Both the position numbers and the translations under genes were made by a program. Shown piece by piece: positions 48,325-56,637 of a DNA stretch of 64,000 nucleotides. The notes under the pieces are model-generated. The model did not search any database, was not told the DNA's origin, and saw nothing but the letters and a program-made list of their open reading frames with translations. How positions within the stretch are numbered: position 1 is the stretch's first letter; every line of letters starts with the position of its first letter. Source of the stretch: Anaerolineales bacterium (GTDB taxonomy: Bacteria > Chloroflexota > Anaerolineae > Anaerolineales > Villigracilaceae); the NCBI GenBank assembly GCA_030834895.1, contig JAUQXA010000043.1, forward strand, positions 1 to 64,000, written 5' to 3'.

Positions 48325-48391
48325 CGTAGGGGCGAGGTCTCCTCGCCCAAGACAATACTCTCGCCCTGGGCGGGATGACCCCACCCCTACA
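48325..48391. repeat. GTAGGGGCG-type palindromic repeat, intergenic
   Basis: CGTAGGGGCGAGGTCTCCTC then a second hairpin and an end ACCCCTACAG. Related by its ends to the palindrome in the aminotransferase gene (24792). Confidence 0.55.
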
Positions 48392-48395
48392 GAAT

Positions 48396-50915
48396 TTACG
48401 AAACATCCCCTTTGCCTGTACCCCAAAATCTTTCAAAGGCTTCCGCCAGCAGGGAATGTTCAGGCATTTGCAGATAGGGGTCTCGCTCGAACAGGGCTTG
48501 CGCCTGTGCGCGCGCTTTTTCGATCAGGGACACATCGGTGATGCTTGCCATCTTCAACGTTGTCGCAAAGCCCGCCTGACGTGTGCCCAAAAATTCACCT
48601 GGACCGCGAGTCTTGAGGTCGAGGTCGGCAAGCTCGAAGCCGCTGTTGGTTTGGGACATGGCTTGCAGACGTTCGTTCTCGGCGGCATCCTCGTGCGTGG
48701 GAATCAGCAGGCAGTACGACTGCTCCGCACCGCGACCCACCCGTCCGCGCAGTTGATGGAGCTGCGCCAACCCGAAGCGGTCAGCCCCTTCGATCAACAT
48801 CACGGTGGAGTTCGGCACATCCACGCCAACTTCGACCACCGTGGTCGAGACTAGGATGTCAAACTCTTTATCGCGGAACTTCATCATCACTTCGTCTTTT
48901 TCGGCGGGCTTCATCCGTCCGTGAAGCAGACCCAGCTTGAGGTTGGGGAAGATTTCCTTCGACAGGGATTCAAAATCATCCACAGCGGCGCGGGCTTCGA
49001 TCTTCTCGCTTTCATCGATCAGCGGATAAACGATGAACGCTTGCCTGCCATCGCGGATTTGACCACGAATGAGCGTGAAAGCGCGCTCGCGTTCCTGCGG
49101 ACGAAGGATATGCGTGCTGACAGGCTGCCGCCCGACAGGCATTTCGTCAATGACGGAAATATCGAGGTCGCCGAAGACAGTCAACGCCAGCGAGCGCGGA
49201 ATCGGCGTGGCGGTCATCACCAGCAGATGCGGATTGGTGCCCTTGCTGCGGAGTTCCTTGCGCTGTTCCACACCGAAGCGGTGCTGTTCGTCAATGACAA
49301 TGAACTGCAAATCCTTGAACATGACATCGGGTTCGATTACCGCGTGCGTGCCGATGACCACCTTCACCGAGCCGTCCGCCAGCCCCTGACGAATTTCCTC
49401 TTTGCGGATGTCGGGCGTGGAACCAATCAACAGGCGAATTTCATTTTCTTTCAATATGCCATTCTCGCCAGCCAACAGGTTGGTGAAGTTGCGGAAATGC
49501 TGTTCCGCCAAAATCGAAGTCGGAGCCATGATGGCGGCTTGCGCCCCGTTGCTGACAACAATCGAAGCGGCTAAAGCCGCGACTACGGTTTTACCAGAAC
49601 CCACATCGCCTTGAACCAATCGATTCATCGGTTTGCCAGAATCGAGGTCGGCGCAAATTTCGTCGAGCGATTTTCTCTGAGCCGAGGTCAGGGTGAAAGG
49701 CAAAGACGCAACCCGCGCCTCCAGTTGGTCGAGCGGAATCGCAAAGCGTCGCCCCTCGACCGATTTCCAATCCCGCTTCTGGCGCAACACGCCCATTTGC
49801 AGGTAGAAAATTTCATCGAAAGCCAGTCGCTCCCGTGCCGCCTTGAGCCGATCCTGCGAGACGGGGAAATGCGCCTGCATCAACGCTTCGGACAGCGAAA
49901 CCAGCCGCGCCCCAAGTTTGATCTTATCGGGCAGGGCATCCACCACGGCGGGCGCCCAATGCGTCACCACCTGGTTCATGACTCCGCGCAGCCACTTCTG
50001 CGTAATCTTTTCGGTCAGTGAATAAATCGGGACAATCCGCGCCGTGTGCAGGTTTTCAACTTCAACAGGCTCCCAATCGGGGCTGTTCATCACGAGGCGT
50101 CCGAGGTACTGGTCAACCTTGCCCGAAACCGCAATCGCATCGCCCTGCTTGAAACGGTTGGCAAGCCACGGCTGATTGAAATACGAAAGCCGCAGCGAAC
50201 CAGTCGTGTCGCTGATGACCACCTCGATGATGGTCATTTTTCCGCCGCGCACAGGGCGCGAATGCACGCTTTGGATCGTGCCAAGCACCGTCACCACGTC
50301 GCCATAAAACAGCGACTTGATTGGCTTGAGCTGGCTATAATCCTCGTAACGGCGTGGGAAATAATACAGCATGTCGCCAAGCGTCTTCATCCCCAACTGC
50401 GCCAGCGTCTCGGCATGACGCGGTCCTACTCCCTGCAGCACGGTCAAATCAGCATTCAGCGCGGCGGGCGTCTGACTGGTCTTCGCTCCAGCCACAGCTT
50501 CAGAACGCGGCATCGGCGCGGGTCGCGGCTTTGGCGCTTGCGGCGGTTGATTCTCTTCACGTTGGGACGGTAACACAGACGTATCCACACTTTGGGGCGA
50601 TTCCTCTACGACTCTCGGTGGACGGGGCAGCTGATTCTGCGTCTTTGGCTTTTGCCCCGCTTCGGGGTAGGTCTCGCCGATACGCTTCCACAATCCCTTG
50701 AGCGACTCCGCCCGTCCTTCGGGGCTGAGCTTCTCGTAGGAACGCAAACGCGATACCACAGCCTGAATCACTTCCTCAGTGACGCCGTCGGCGCGGGCTT
50801 CGCCTTCCCAATAATCGAGCATCATTGCAAGCCCGCCGATGATGGCGGTATTTGCGTATTTGTTTTCATGTTCGAGACGAAAGAATTTTCTAAGTTTTTC
50901 CAGTGAAGGTTGCAT
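48396..50915 (-). CDS. recG: ATP-dependent DNA helicase RecG
   Basis: Branch-migration helicase that reverses stalled forks. Length 839, about 140 longer than E. coli RecG owing to an N-terminal extension: a helical domain (1-90) and a Pro/Gln-rich linker (90-150), as seen in several non-proteobacterial RecGs. HhH-like VLQGVGPRHAETLAQLG leads into the wedge/OB domain (about 215-310). Helicase motifs: QGDVGSGKTVVAALA, DEQHRFGVEQR (DEXH), TATPIPRSLALTVFGD, LHGRMKPAEKDEVM, QLRGRVGRG. Start at 50915 has TAAAAT 7 bases upstream. Confidence 0.96.
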   Translation of the reverse strand: MQPSLEKLRKFFRLEHENKYANTAIIGGLAMMLDYWEGEARADGVTEEVIQAVVSRLRSYEKLSPEGRAESLKGLWKRIGETYPEAGQKPKTQNQLPRPPRVVEESPQSVDTSVLPSQREENQPPQAPKPRPAPMPRSEAVAGAKTSQTPAALNADLTVLQGVGPRHAETLAQLGMKTLGDMLYYFPRRYEDYSQLKPIKSLFYGDVVTVLGTIQSVHSRPVRGGKMTIIEVVISDTTGSLRLSYFNQPWLANRFKQGDAIAVSGKVDQYLGRLVMNSPDWEPVEVENLHTARIVPIYSLTEKITQKWLRGVMNQVVTHWAPAVVDALPDKIKLGARLVSLSEALMQAHFPVSQDRLKAARERLAFDEIFYLQMGVLRQKRDWKSVEGRRFAIPLDQLEARVASLPFTLTSAQRKSLDEICADLDSGKPMNRLVQGDVGSGKTVVAALAASIVVSNGAQAAIMAPTSILAEQHFRNFTNLLAGENGILKENEIRLLIGSTPDIRKEEIRQGLADGSVKVVIGTHAVIEPDVMFKDLQFIVIDEQHRFGVEQRKELRSKGTNPHLLVMTATPIPRSLALTVFGDLDISVIDEMPVGRQPVSTHILRPQERERAFTLIRGQIRDGRQAFIVYPLIDESEKIEARAAVDDFESLSKEIFPNLKLGLLHGRMKPAEKDEVMMKFRDKEFDILVSTTVVEVGVDVPNSTVMLIEGADRFGLAQLHQLRGRVGRGAEQSYCLLIPTHEDAAENERLQAMSQTNSGFELADLDLKTRGPGEFLGTRQAGFATTLKMASITDVSLIEKARAQAQALFERDPYLQMPEHSLLAEAFERFWGTGKGDVS

Positions 50916-50922
50916 AAAGGCT

Positions 50923-50928
50923 ATTTTA
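50923..50928 (-). promoter_or_regulatory. -10 box of recG
   Basis: TAAAAT on the minus strand, ending 7 bases before the ATG at 50915. Confidence 0.5.
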
Positions 50929-50942
50929 TCATGAGGAAAGGC

Positions 50943-51020
50943 ATGTCACCCTGAGCGATAGCGAAGGGTCTCTTAAATCATTTAGAGATGCTTCGCCGCA
51001 AAGCGGCTCAGCATGACATA
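50943..51020. repeat. CCTGAGC-type palindromic repeat, full copy
   Basis: ATGTCACCCTGAGCGATAGC ... inner arms TCTCTTAAATCATTTAGAGA ... GCGGCTCAGCATGACAT. Intergenic between recG and the DegV gene; overlaps the recG -35 region. Confidence 0.75.
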
Positions 51021-51022
51021 AG

Positions 51023-51859
51023 CTATTTTCTCACCGCCGCAAACCCCACCCCATTGGGACCTAAATGCGTGCCGATGACCGCCGTGACGTTGGCGAACAA
51101 AATCTCCCTCGGCATGGATTGGGGCGTGCGGGACATGGCGCTGTCGAGCAAGAGCCGCGCGCGGTGTTCGGCATTGGTGTGCATGACAGCAAGGCGCTGA
51201 AGCTCGCCCTCTTGAAGCAAAAACTCCAACATGCGCTCGTCCGCCTGATGCGTAGTGCGGACTGCGCCAATCGGCTTGACCGCGCCATCGATCAACTCGA
51301 TCATCGGCTTGATAGAGAGCAATCCGCCAAGCCGTGCCACCACGGCAGGGACTCGTCCACTGCGGCGGAGATATTCCATCGTATCCAACGCGGCGGAAAC
51401 TTGCAATCGCTTGCGGGTGGATTCAATCGCGTCTAGCGCGGCTTGTAGACCCGATTCCGCAGCTTCGGCGGCAGCCAGTACTTGAAAGCCTATTCCCAGC
51501 GAAAGTGAGCCGCTATCCACGCAGGTGACTTTGTTTGGAAATTCCTTTGCGGCCTGGCGTGCAATATTGACGATGGTGGTCAGCGTAGCAGCAGCGTGAA
51601 TCGAGAGGATATGGTCGCAGCCGTTCGAGAGCAAAGTCTCATACGGCGTGGCAAAATCCCCAATGGAAGGAGCGGCAGTCGTCGGTGAGATTCTGAACGC
51701 AGGTAGGCGGTTGTAGAATTCCTCGCGTGTGATTCCAATTCCGTCCGCGTATTCCTTTCCATCCAAAACAAGGATGGTGGGGACGACATGAATTTGATGT
51801 TCTTCGAGAAGCCAGGCGGGTATGTCTGCGGTAGAGTCTGTAACGATTCCGATTTTCAT
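51023..51859 (-). CDS. DegV family protein (FakB-like fatty-acid-binding)
   Basis: 278 residues. It begins MKIGIVTDSTADIP, the DegV start, and carries TTAAPSIGDF, DHILSIHAAATLTTI and TCVDSGSLSLGIG, which in FakB contact the fatty acid carboxylate. FakB presents a bound fatty acid to the kinase FakA, making acyl-phosphate for lipid synthesis. A FakA-like gene lies 1.5 kb away on the same strand (53366-55027). An earlier TTG exists at 51865, but 51859 is the natural start. Divergent from the PadR gene. Confidence 0.92.
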   Translation of the reverse strand: MKIGIVTDSTADIPAWLLEEHQIHVVPTILVLDGKEYADGIGITREEFYNRLPAFRISPTTAAPSIGDFATPYETLLSNGCDHILSIHAAATLTTIVNIARQAAKEFPNKVTCVDSGSLSLGIGFQVLAAAEAAESGLQAALDAIESTRKRLQVSAALDTMEYLRRSGRVPAVVARLGGLLSIKPMIELIDGAVKPIGAVRTTHQADERMLEFLLQEGELQRLAVMHTNAEHRARLLLDSAMSRTPQSMPREILFANVTAVIGTHLGPNGVGFAAVRK

Positions 51860-51894
51860 GCTCAAAGTTTAACACAGGAAAGTACACTTTACCC

Positions 51895-51923
51895 TTGACA
51901 TACTGTATTTCACACAGTATAAT
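51895..51923 (+). promoter_or_regulatory. Consensus promoter with palindromic operator for the padR-HAAS operon
   Basis: TTGACA (51895-51900), exactly 17 bases, TATAAT (51918-51923). The spacer plus edges form ATACTGT-ATTTCAC-ACAGTAT (51900-51920), a perfect 7-bp inverted repeat. A bound repressor would block the polymerase; autoregulation by the PadR product is the natural reading. Confidence 0.8.
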
Positions 51924-51940
51924 GCGGTAAAGGTTGAAAT

Positions 51941-52270
51941 ATGACAAACACCGAATCGCTCGAAAATGTAGTCCTTGAACTACGGCGCGGCGTGATCGTG
52001 CTGGCGGCGCTCAGTCAACTGGGAACGGAACAATACGGCTACTCCCTGCTGAAACAACTTGCCGACCAGGGGCTGGAAGTGGATCAGGGAACGCTGTATC
52101 CGCTTCTGCGCAGGCTGGAGGCGCAGGGATTGCTGGAATCTGCCTGGAAGTTGGAGGAAGCCCGCCCGCGCCGATATTATGTCATCAGCGCTGAAGGAAA
52201 GAAACTCCTACCGAAACTGAAAAAGGAATGGGCTGGCATCGTGTCTGTGATGGACAAGATGCTGGCATAA
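51941..52270 (+). CDS. PadR family transcriptional regulator
   Basis: Winged-helix repressor of 109 residues, length of the short PadR-s2 subgroup. DNA-binding helices lie in YGYSLLKQLADQGLEVDQGT; the wing follows in LYPLLRRLEAQGLLESAWKL and RRYYVISAEGKKLL. Upstream is a consensus promoter with a palindrome in its spacer, the probable operator. The next gene, 13 bases away, encodes a HAAS-domain membrane protein, a common partner of short PadR regulators. The inducer is unknown. Confidence 0.93.
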   Translation: MTNTESLENVVLELRRGVIVLAALSQLGTEQYGYSLLKQLADQGLEVDQGTLYPLLRRLEAQGLLESAWKLEEARPRRYYVISAEGKKLLPKLKKEWAGIVSVMDKMLA

Positions 52271-52283
52271 CGAAGGAGAAAAA

Positions 52284-53306
52284 ATGAACTTAATTGATCG
52301 TTACGTAATCGAAGTCGGGAAACACCTCCCGCTCGTCAAAGGGCGCAAGGACATCGAAAAGGAACTGCGCTCCACGTTGGAAGACATGCTCGAAGACCAC
52401 GCTCAAAAAGCGGGTCGCGCCGCAGATGAAACAATGGAGATCGAATTGCTCAAGGAGTACGGTGCGCCAGAGAAAGTTGCGGCAACCTACAACCCACAGC
52501 CATACCTGATCGGTCCGCGCATGTACCCATTCTTCCTGATGGTATTGAAAATTGTGACGGCGGTGATCACCATCGTCCTGTTGGTACTCACAGGTGTGAA
52601 AATCGCAACCATGTCCCCGATGGCTGGGCCGGAATTTGCGAAAGTAATTGGAGACGGGCTTGCAGGTATTATCTCGGCTGTCATTGCGGCTTTTGGAAAT
52701 ATCGTACTGGTCTTTGCCATTCTGGAAAGATTTGTCCCCGCCGCTGAATTCAAAATGGATGAAGAAAAGGAATGGGACCCCGCTTCACTAAAGAAGGAGC
52801 CTGAACCTGACGAGGTGAAAGCATGGGAATCCATCCTGGCAATTGTGTTCACCTTTATCGCACTCAGCATCTTCAACTATAACCCACAATGGATCGGCAT
52901 CTACACCGTCTCCGGCGACAAATGGAACATCATCCCCATCCTGACCGAATCCTTCTTCCACTGGCTGCCGTGGATCAACATTGGCTGGATCGCGGAAATT
53001 GTCCTAAACGGCATCCTGCTTCGCACAGGACGCTGGAATCTGGCCACCCGCGTCTTCTCCATCGGCATCAAGATATTCCAGGTTGTGATCGGTCTCTTCC
53101 TGCTGACGGGGCCGTCCATCCTGGCGGTCACCCCAGAGTCTCTTCTTGCAAGCGGAATCTTCGACGCCGACGCTGCGCAAATATTGGGGACGATGGCTCA
53201 AAACGGGGTACGTGGCTTGATCGGCTTGATCATTTTCATCACAATGATCGAGGTGATCAAAGCCAGCTACAAGTTGATTACACAAAATACATCGACAAGA
53301 GCATAA
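52284..53306 (+). CDS. HAAS-domain membrane protein
   Basis: 340 residues. N-terminal 70 residues form the helical HAAS domain (LPLVKGRKDIEKELRSTLED and DETMEIELLKEYGAPEKVAA), seen next to PadR in many genomes. About six membrane helices follow (at roughly 80-105, 118-142, 180-200, 235-255, 268-292, 310-330), with an acidic cytoplasmic loop around 152-175. Likely part of a PadR-controlled membrane stress or signalling unit. The exact role is unknown. Confidence 0.82.
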   Translation: MNLIDRYVIEVGKHLPLVKGRKDIEKELRSTLEDMLEDHAQKAGRAADETMEIELLKEYGAPEKVAATYNPQPYLIGPRMYPFFLMVLKIVTAVITIVLLVLTGVKIATMSPMAGPEFAKVIGDGLAGIISAVIAAFGNIVLVFAILERFVPAAEFKMDEEKEWDPASLKKEPEPDEVKAWESILAIVFTFIALSIFNYNPQWIGIYTVSGDKWNIIPILTESFFHWLPWINIGWIAEIVLNGILLRTGRWNLATRVFSIGIKIFQVVIGLFLLTGPSILAVTPESLLASGIFDADAAQILGTMAQNGVRGLIGLIIFITMIEVIKASYKLITQNTSTRA

Positions 53307-53320
53307 AGCTCACACACAAT

Positions 53321-53350
53321 AAAAAAGGGCGCAAACTTGCGCCCTTTTTT
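53321..53350. terminator. Bidirectional terminator between HAAS and FakA-like genes
   Basis: AAAAAAGGGCGCAA-ACTTGC-GCCCTTTTTT; serves both converging transcripts. Confidence 0.88.
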
Positions 53351-53365
53351 ATTCTATGCCGCAAA

Positions 53366-55027
53366 TTACTCAATCGATATCAGGAACTGGTAATGCGGCT
53401 GACCGCCTTCCTGCACTTCGATTTCGAGATTGGGATACTTCTGGCCGATGACATCCTTCATGCGGTTGGCTTCGGCGTGGGTCATGCCTTCGCCATGGAA
53501 CAACGTCACCAGTTCGTGGTCGGCGGCATCCGCTTTTTCGAGCAGGTCCAACATGCCCTGTTCCACCGTCTCGGCGGAGACGACCAGTTTGCCGTCGAGC
53601 AGGGCAATTACCTGCCCATCCTTCACCTTCACGCCATCAATTTCAACCGTGCGCGTGGCGACGGTGATCTCGCCCGTCTTGACAGTCGCAATCGCCTTCG
53701 TCATTTTCTCGGCAACCGTTTCCAGGTCGCCGTCGGGAATGAGCGAGAGCATGGCAGTCAACCCCTGCGGGACGGTGCGCGTTGGCACCACAGCCACCTG
53801 CTTGACTGTGACCTCTTTCGCCTGATTCGCGGCAAGGATGATGTTCTTGTTATTCGGCAAAATGATGACCTTGTCCGTCGGTAGGTTTTCGAACGAACTC
53901 AAAATATCCTGCGTGGACGGGTTCATGGTCTGCCCGCCTGGGACAATGGCGGCGACTCCCAAACTGGCGAAGATGCGGCTCAAGCCTGTACCCGGCGAGA
54001 CCACCACCACTGCAATCTGTCCCGGTTCGACGGGGGTAAACTGCAGCTGGGACGATTTTTGAATATCGTCCATCTGCGCCATCAGGTTTTCGATGGCGAC
54101 CTTCGTCACCGTGCCAATGCCCATGATGTAATCGATCGGCTCATAGCGTTTCTCTGTCGGCACATGGATGTGCATGCGATACATGCCCTCGCCCTCACCC
54201 ACCTGAATGGAGGTGCCCATCACTTCCAATTTGCCATAAAACGATTCGAGGTTCAACTCACCAGACGGCACAAAATCCACAACAACTTCGTAATCCTGTC
54301 CCTCCTCCACTTCCTCCATCGCGCCTTGAAGGTCCATCGTGGAAAGCGGCTGCACCGCCATCGTGGGCGTTTCCAGCGATTCGCCATACACGTGGCGCAG
54401 CATCCCTTCGAGGATGAAGAACAGCCCCTTGCCACCCGAATCCACCACCCCCGCCTGCTTGAGGACGGGAAGCAGCTCAGGCGTATTTTTGACCGCCTCG
54501 TCGGCGGCTTTGACCGCCACTTCGAGAATTTCTATAGTATCCTGCGCCGACCCCAAAGCGGATTCTGTTGCGATAGCCACTTCCTTAATGACGGTGAGAA
54601 TCGTTCCCTCGACGGGTCGCACCACGCCCTTGTATGCCGTATCACGCGCCTCGCCAAATGCTTTGACAAGCGTCTCTTTATCCAACGTAGCTTTCTCATG
54701 AACACCGCGTGAAAAACCACGCAAAATCTGGCTGGTGATGACTCCCGAATTTCCGCGCGCGCCCATCAGCGCTCCCTTGGAGACCATCGCCGCCATCTCG
54801 CCCAAGTTCCGCGTCCCCGAATCCTTGACCTCGTTCCAGGCGGCCTGCAGGGTCAATACCATATTGGTTCCTGTATCACCATCGGGAACGGGAAAGACAT
54901 TCAGCGAGTTTACGATCTGCTGGTTGGTACGCAACCAGGTCAAGCCTGCGTCTATGAGACGCTTGAGCGATTGACCGTCAACTTCCATTTTGCGGAATTT
55001 TTCGACGCGAGCAACATCAATACCCAT
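53366..55027 (-). CDS. DAK2-domain protein YloV / FakA-like fatty-acid kinase
   Basis: 553 residues. The N-terminal DhaL-type kinase domain has FPVPDGDTGTNM (metal-binding Asp residues, about 45-56), GARGNSGVITSQILRGF and DSGGKGLFFILEG. The middle and C-terminal parts (about 240-553) match the FakA extension that binds FakB. FakA phosphorylates fatty acids carried by FakB (DegV). Together with the DegV gene at 51023 this supplies a full Fak system. Asp23 family gene upstream is the usual neighbour of yloV. Start has AGGAG about 8 bases upstream. Confidence 0.93.
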   Translation of the reverse strand: MGIDVARVEKFRKMEVDGQSLKRLIDAGLTWLRTNQQIVNSLNVFPVPDGDTGTNMVLTLQAAWNEVKDSGTRNLGEMAAMVSKGALMGARGNSGVITSQILRGFSRGVHEKATLDKETLVKAFGEARDTAYKGVVRPVEGTILTVIKEVAIATESALGSAQDTIEILEVAVKAADEAVKNTPELLPVLKQAGVVDSGGKGLFFILEGMLRHVYGESLETPTMAVQPLSTMDLQGAMEEVEEGQDYEVVVDFVPSGELNLESFYGKLEVMGTSIQVGEGEGMYRMHIHVPTEKRYEPIDYIMGIGTVTKVAIENLMAQMDDIQKSSQLQFTPVEPGQIAVVVVSPGTGLSRIFASLGVAAIVPGGQTMNPSTQDILSSFENLPTDKVIILPNNKNIILAANQAKEVTVKQVAVVPTRTVPQGLTAMLSLIPDGDLETVAEKMTKAIATVKTGEITVATRTVEIDGVKVKDGQVIALLDGKLVVSAETVEQGMLDLLEKADAADHELVTLFHGEGMTHAEANRMKDVIGQKYPNLEIEVQEGGQPHYQFLISIE

Positions 55028-55041
55028 GATTTTTCCTGCTC

Positions 55042-55398
55042 CTAATCCGTGTCGCTGACGCGCAGTCCTGCCACGTGCACGTTGACCGAGTTGACCCGCA
55101 GCCCCAGCGCTTTTTCCACGTGGAAGCGAACCGTGTTTGCCACGCTCTGCGCCACCGAGGTAATGCGTGTGCCGTATTCGATGATGATATGGATATCAAT
55201 GTCAATATCTTCGCCGGTGTAACGGACAGAGACGCCGCGCAAGGGTTCGCGCGTAATACTGGAAACGATCCCGTCCGTCAGGTTTTTCGGCGCAAGCCCC
55301 ACCACGCCGTAGGATTCGAGAGTGGCATGATACGCAATCGTCGCCACCGCGTTTGGCGAGATGTGAATCCCGCCGAGAGTTGTTTTATCGTCGCCCAT
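55042..55398 (-). CDS. Asp23/Gls24 family protein
   Basis: 118 residues. The family core is visible: GGIHISPNAVATIAYHATLE, YGVVGLAP and the strand-rich DIDIDIHIIIEYGTRITSVA, ending in NTVRFHVEKALGLRVNSVNV. Asp23 proteins are membrane-associated envelope-stress or alkaline-shock factors. Almost always upstream of yloV, as here (14 bases). The start 55398 has GAGGAAAACC before it; an in-frame earlier ATG at 55410 is less likely. Confidence 0.9.
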   Translation of the reverse strand: MGDDKTTLGGIHISPNAVATIAYHATLESYGVVGLAPKNLTDGIVSSITREPLRGVSVRYTGEDIDIDIHIIIEYGTRITSVAQSVANTVRFHVEKALGLRVNSVNVHVAGLRVSDTD

Positions 55399-55465
55399 GG
55401 TTTTCCTCATAGATCATGTGGTAACTGTTCTTTTCTATTTTAATGGGAATGCTCAAATAGCGGTT

Positions 55466-55518
55466 GTGCAAAATCTCCCGATTTTGCACCCCAAAGTCAG
55501 GAGACTTCGGAGTCCTCC
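55466..55518. repeat. CAAAAATCTC double-hairpin repeat, copy 2
   Basis: GTGCAAAATC-TCCC-GATTTTGCAC then AAAGTC-AGGA-GACTTcgg-AGTCC. Same two-hairpin order as at 7971-8022. Confidence 0.6.
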
Positions 55519-55554
55519 GCCACAACTGGTCTATTCCTATTTTAACATCTTAAC

Positions 55555-55583
55555 TTGAATAAGGTTGCGTTGTATGGTAAAAT
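55555..55583 (+). promoter_or_regulatory. Promoter of rpmB
   Basis: TTGAAT (55555-55560), 17 bases, TAAAAT (55578-55583). Leaves a leader of about 55 bases before the ATG at 55644, unlike the leaderless genes of the window. Confidence 0.65.
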
Positions 55584-55643
55584 TTTGCGCCCTTGAAAAG
55601 AGGCGTCATCGGCATCATTGTAATTGGAAAGGATCATTCAAAA

Positions 55644-55829
55644 ATGGCTAAGTGCAACTCCTGCGGCAAAGCAACCACCTTTGGTCACAATCGTTCGTTC
55701 TCCCTGCGCGCTACCAACCGCACCTTCAAACCGAACTTACAGAAGGTCAAGGTCATGGAAAACGGACGACTGGTCAAGAAAACGCTCTGCGCCAAGTGCA
55801 TCAAGACACTCGGCAAAGCGGCGGCTTAG
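55644..55829 (+). CDS. rpmB: 50S ribosomal protein L28
   Basis: 61-residue zinc-binding form of L28: CNSCGK at 4-9 and LCAKCIK near 51-57 give four Cys ligands. The conserved centre GHNRSFSLRATNRTFKPNLQ matches L28 around the rRNA contact. GGAAAGGA stands about 12 bases before the ATG. A longer frame from 55593 has no family support. Monocistronic, flanked by its promoter and a terminator. Confidence 0.96.
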   Translation: MAKCNSCGKATTFGHNRSFSLRATNRTFKPNLQKVKVMENGRLVKKTLCAKCIKTLGKAAA

Positions 55830-55853
55830 GTTTGTTTTCCATCACACCAAAGG

Positions 55854-55881
55854 TCACGGCTCATGCCGTGATTTTTGTTTT
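55854..55881. terminator. Terminator between rpmB and rpe
   Basis: TCACGGC-TCAT-GCCGTGA stem followed by TTTTTGTTTT on the plus strand. It overlaps the rpe stop codon by two bases. Confidence 0.8.
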
Positions 55882-56545
55882 AATTGGTAACACACTGCCG
55901 CAACGCCCGAACTCCCGCCATCGCGCCCTGTGGATGTTTGAAAACGGAGGTACCGGCCACAAAGACATTTGCTCCGGCCTTGTACATCAGGGGGAGCGTA
56001 TCAACCGCCATGCCACCGTCAACCTGTAAACAAGACTCGGAACGGAGCGCATTCAACTTGTTGCGGATTTCCCGCACCCTGCCGATCATCTCAGGCATGA
56101 ATTTTTGACCTGAATATCCCGGATTGACGCTCATCACCAGCACCAGGTCAACAATGGGCAGGACGGCATCCAATGCAGAAACAGGGGTGGACGGGTTCAA
56201 CGTTACGCCTGCGTTGCACCCCAGCGATTTGATTCTTTCGATGGTTTGAATCAAATTCGGGCAGGTCTCCACGTGGACAGTAAGTCTGTCCGCTCCGGCT
56301 TTGGCGAAAACCTCCAATTGCTGGTCGGGATTGGCGACCATCAAATGTGCGTCAAGCGGAAGTCTGGTTGCGCGGCGACAGGCTTCCACAAACAGCGGAC
56401 CAACCGTGATGGTAGGGACAAAGTGACCGTCCATGACATCCACGTGAATCCAGTCCGCGCCGGCAGTTTCGCAGGCGGTAATTTCATCTCCAAGTCTGGT
56501 GAAATCACAGGCAATGATTGAGGGGGCAAGAAGAAAGGATCGCAT
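55880..56545 (-). CDS. rpe: Ribulose-phosphate 3-epimerase
   Basis: Interconverts ribulose-5-phosphate and xylulose-5-phosphate in the pentose phosphate pathway. TIM barrel of 221 residues. Catalytic/metal residues: HVDVMDGHFVPTITVGP (Asp, His), LDAHLMVANP (His), VLVMSVNPGYSGQKFMPEM and LQVDGGMAVDTLP (Asp), VAGTSVFKHP (phosphate loop). The start is at 56545 preceded by GGAAACT; in-frame codons up to 56578 are outside the family. Confidence 0.96.
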   Translation of the reverse strand: MRSFLLAPSIIACDFTRLGDEITACETAGADWIHVDVMDGHFVPTITVGPLFVEACRRATRLPLDAHLMVANPDQQLEVFAKAGADRLTVHVETCPNLIQTIERIKSLGCNAGVTLNPSTPVSALDAVLPIVDLVLVMSVNPGYSGQKFMPEMIGRVREIRNKLNALRSESCLQVDGGMAVDTLPLMYKAGANVFVAGTSVFKHPQGAMAGVRALRQCVTN

Positions 56546-56637
56546 AGTTTCCAACAAAGCTTTTAGCAAGCATACCATATCTGGCGCCGTGCGTAAAAAA
56601 TAACGACAACACCCTGTTCATGCATATTCCTTGCATA

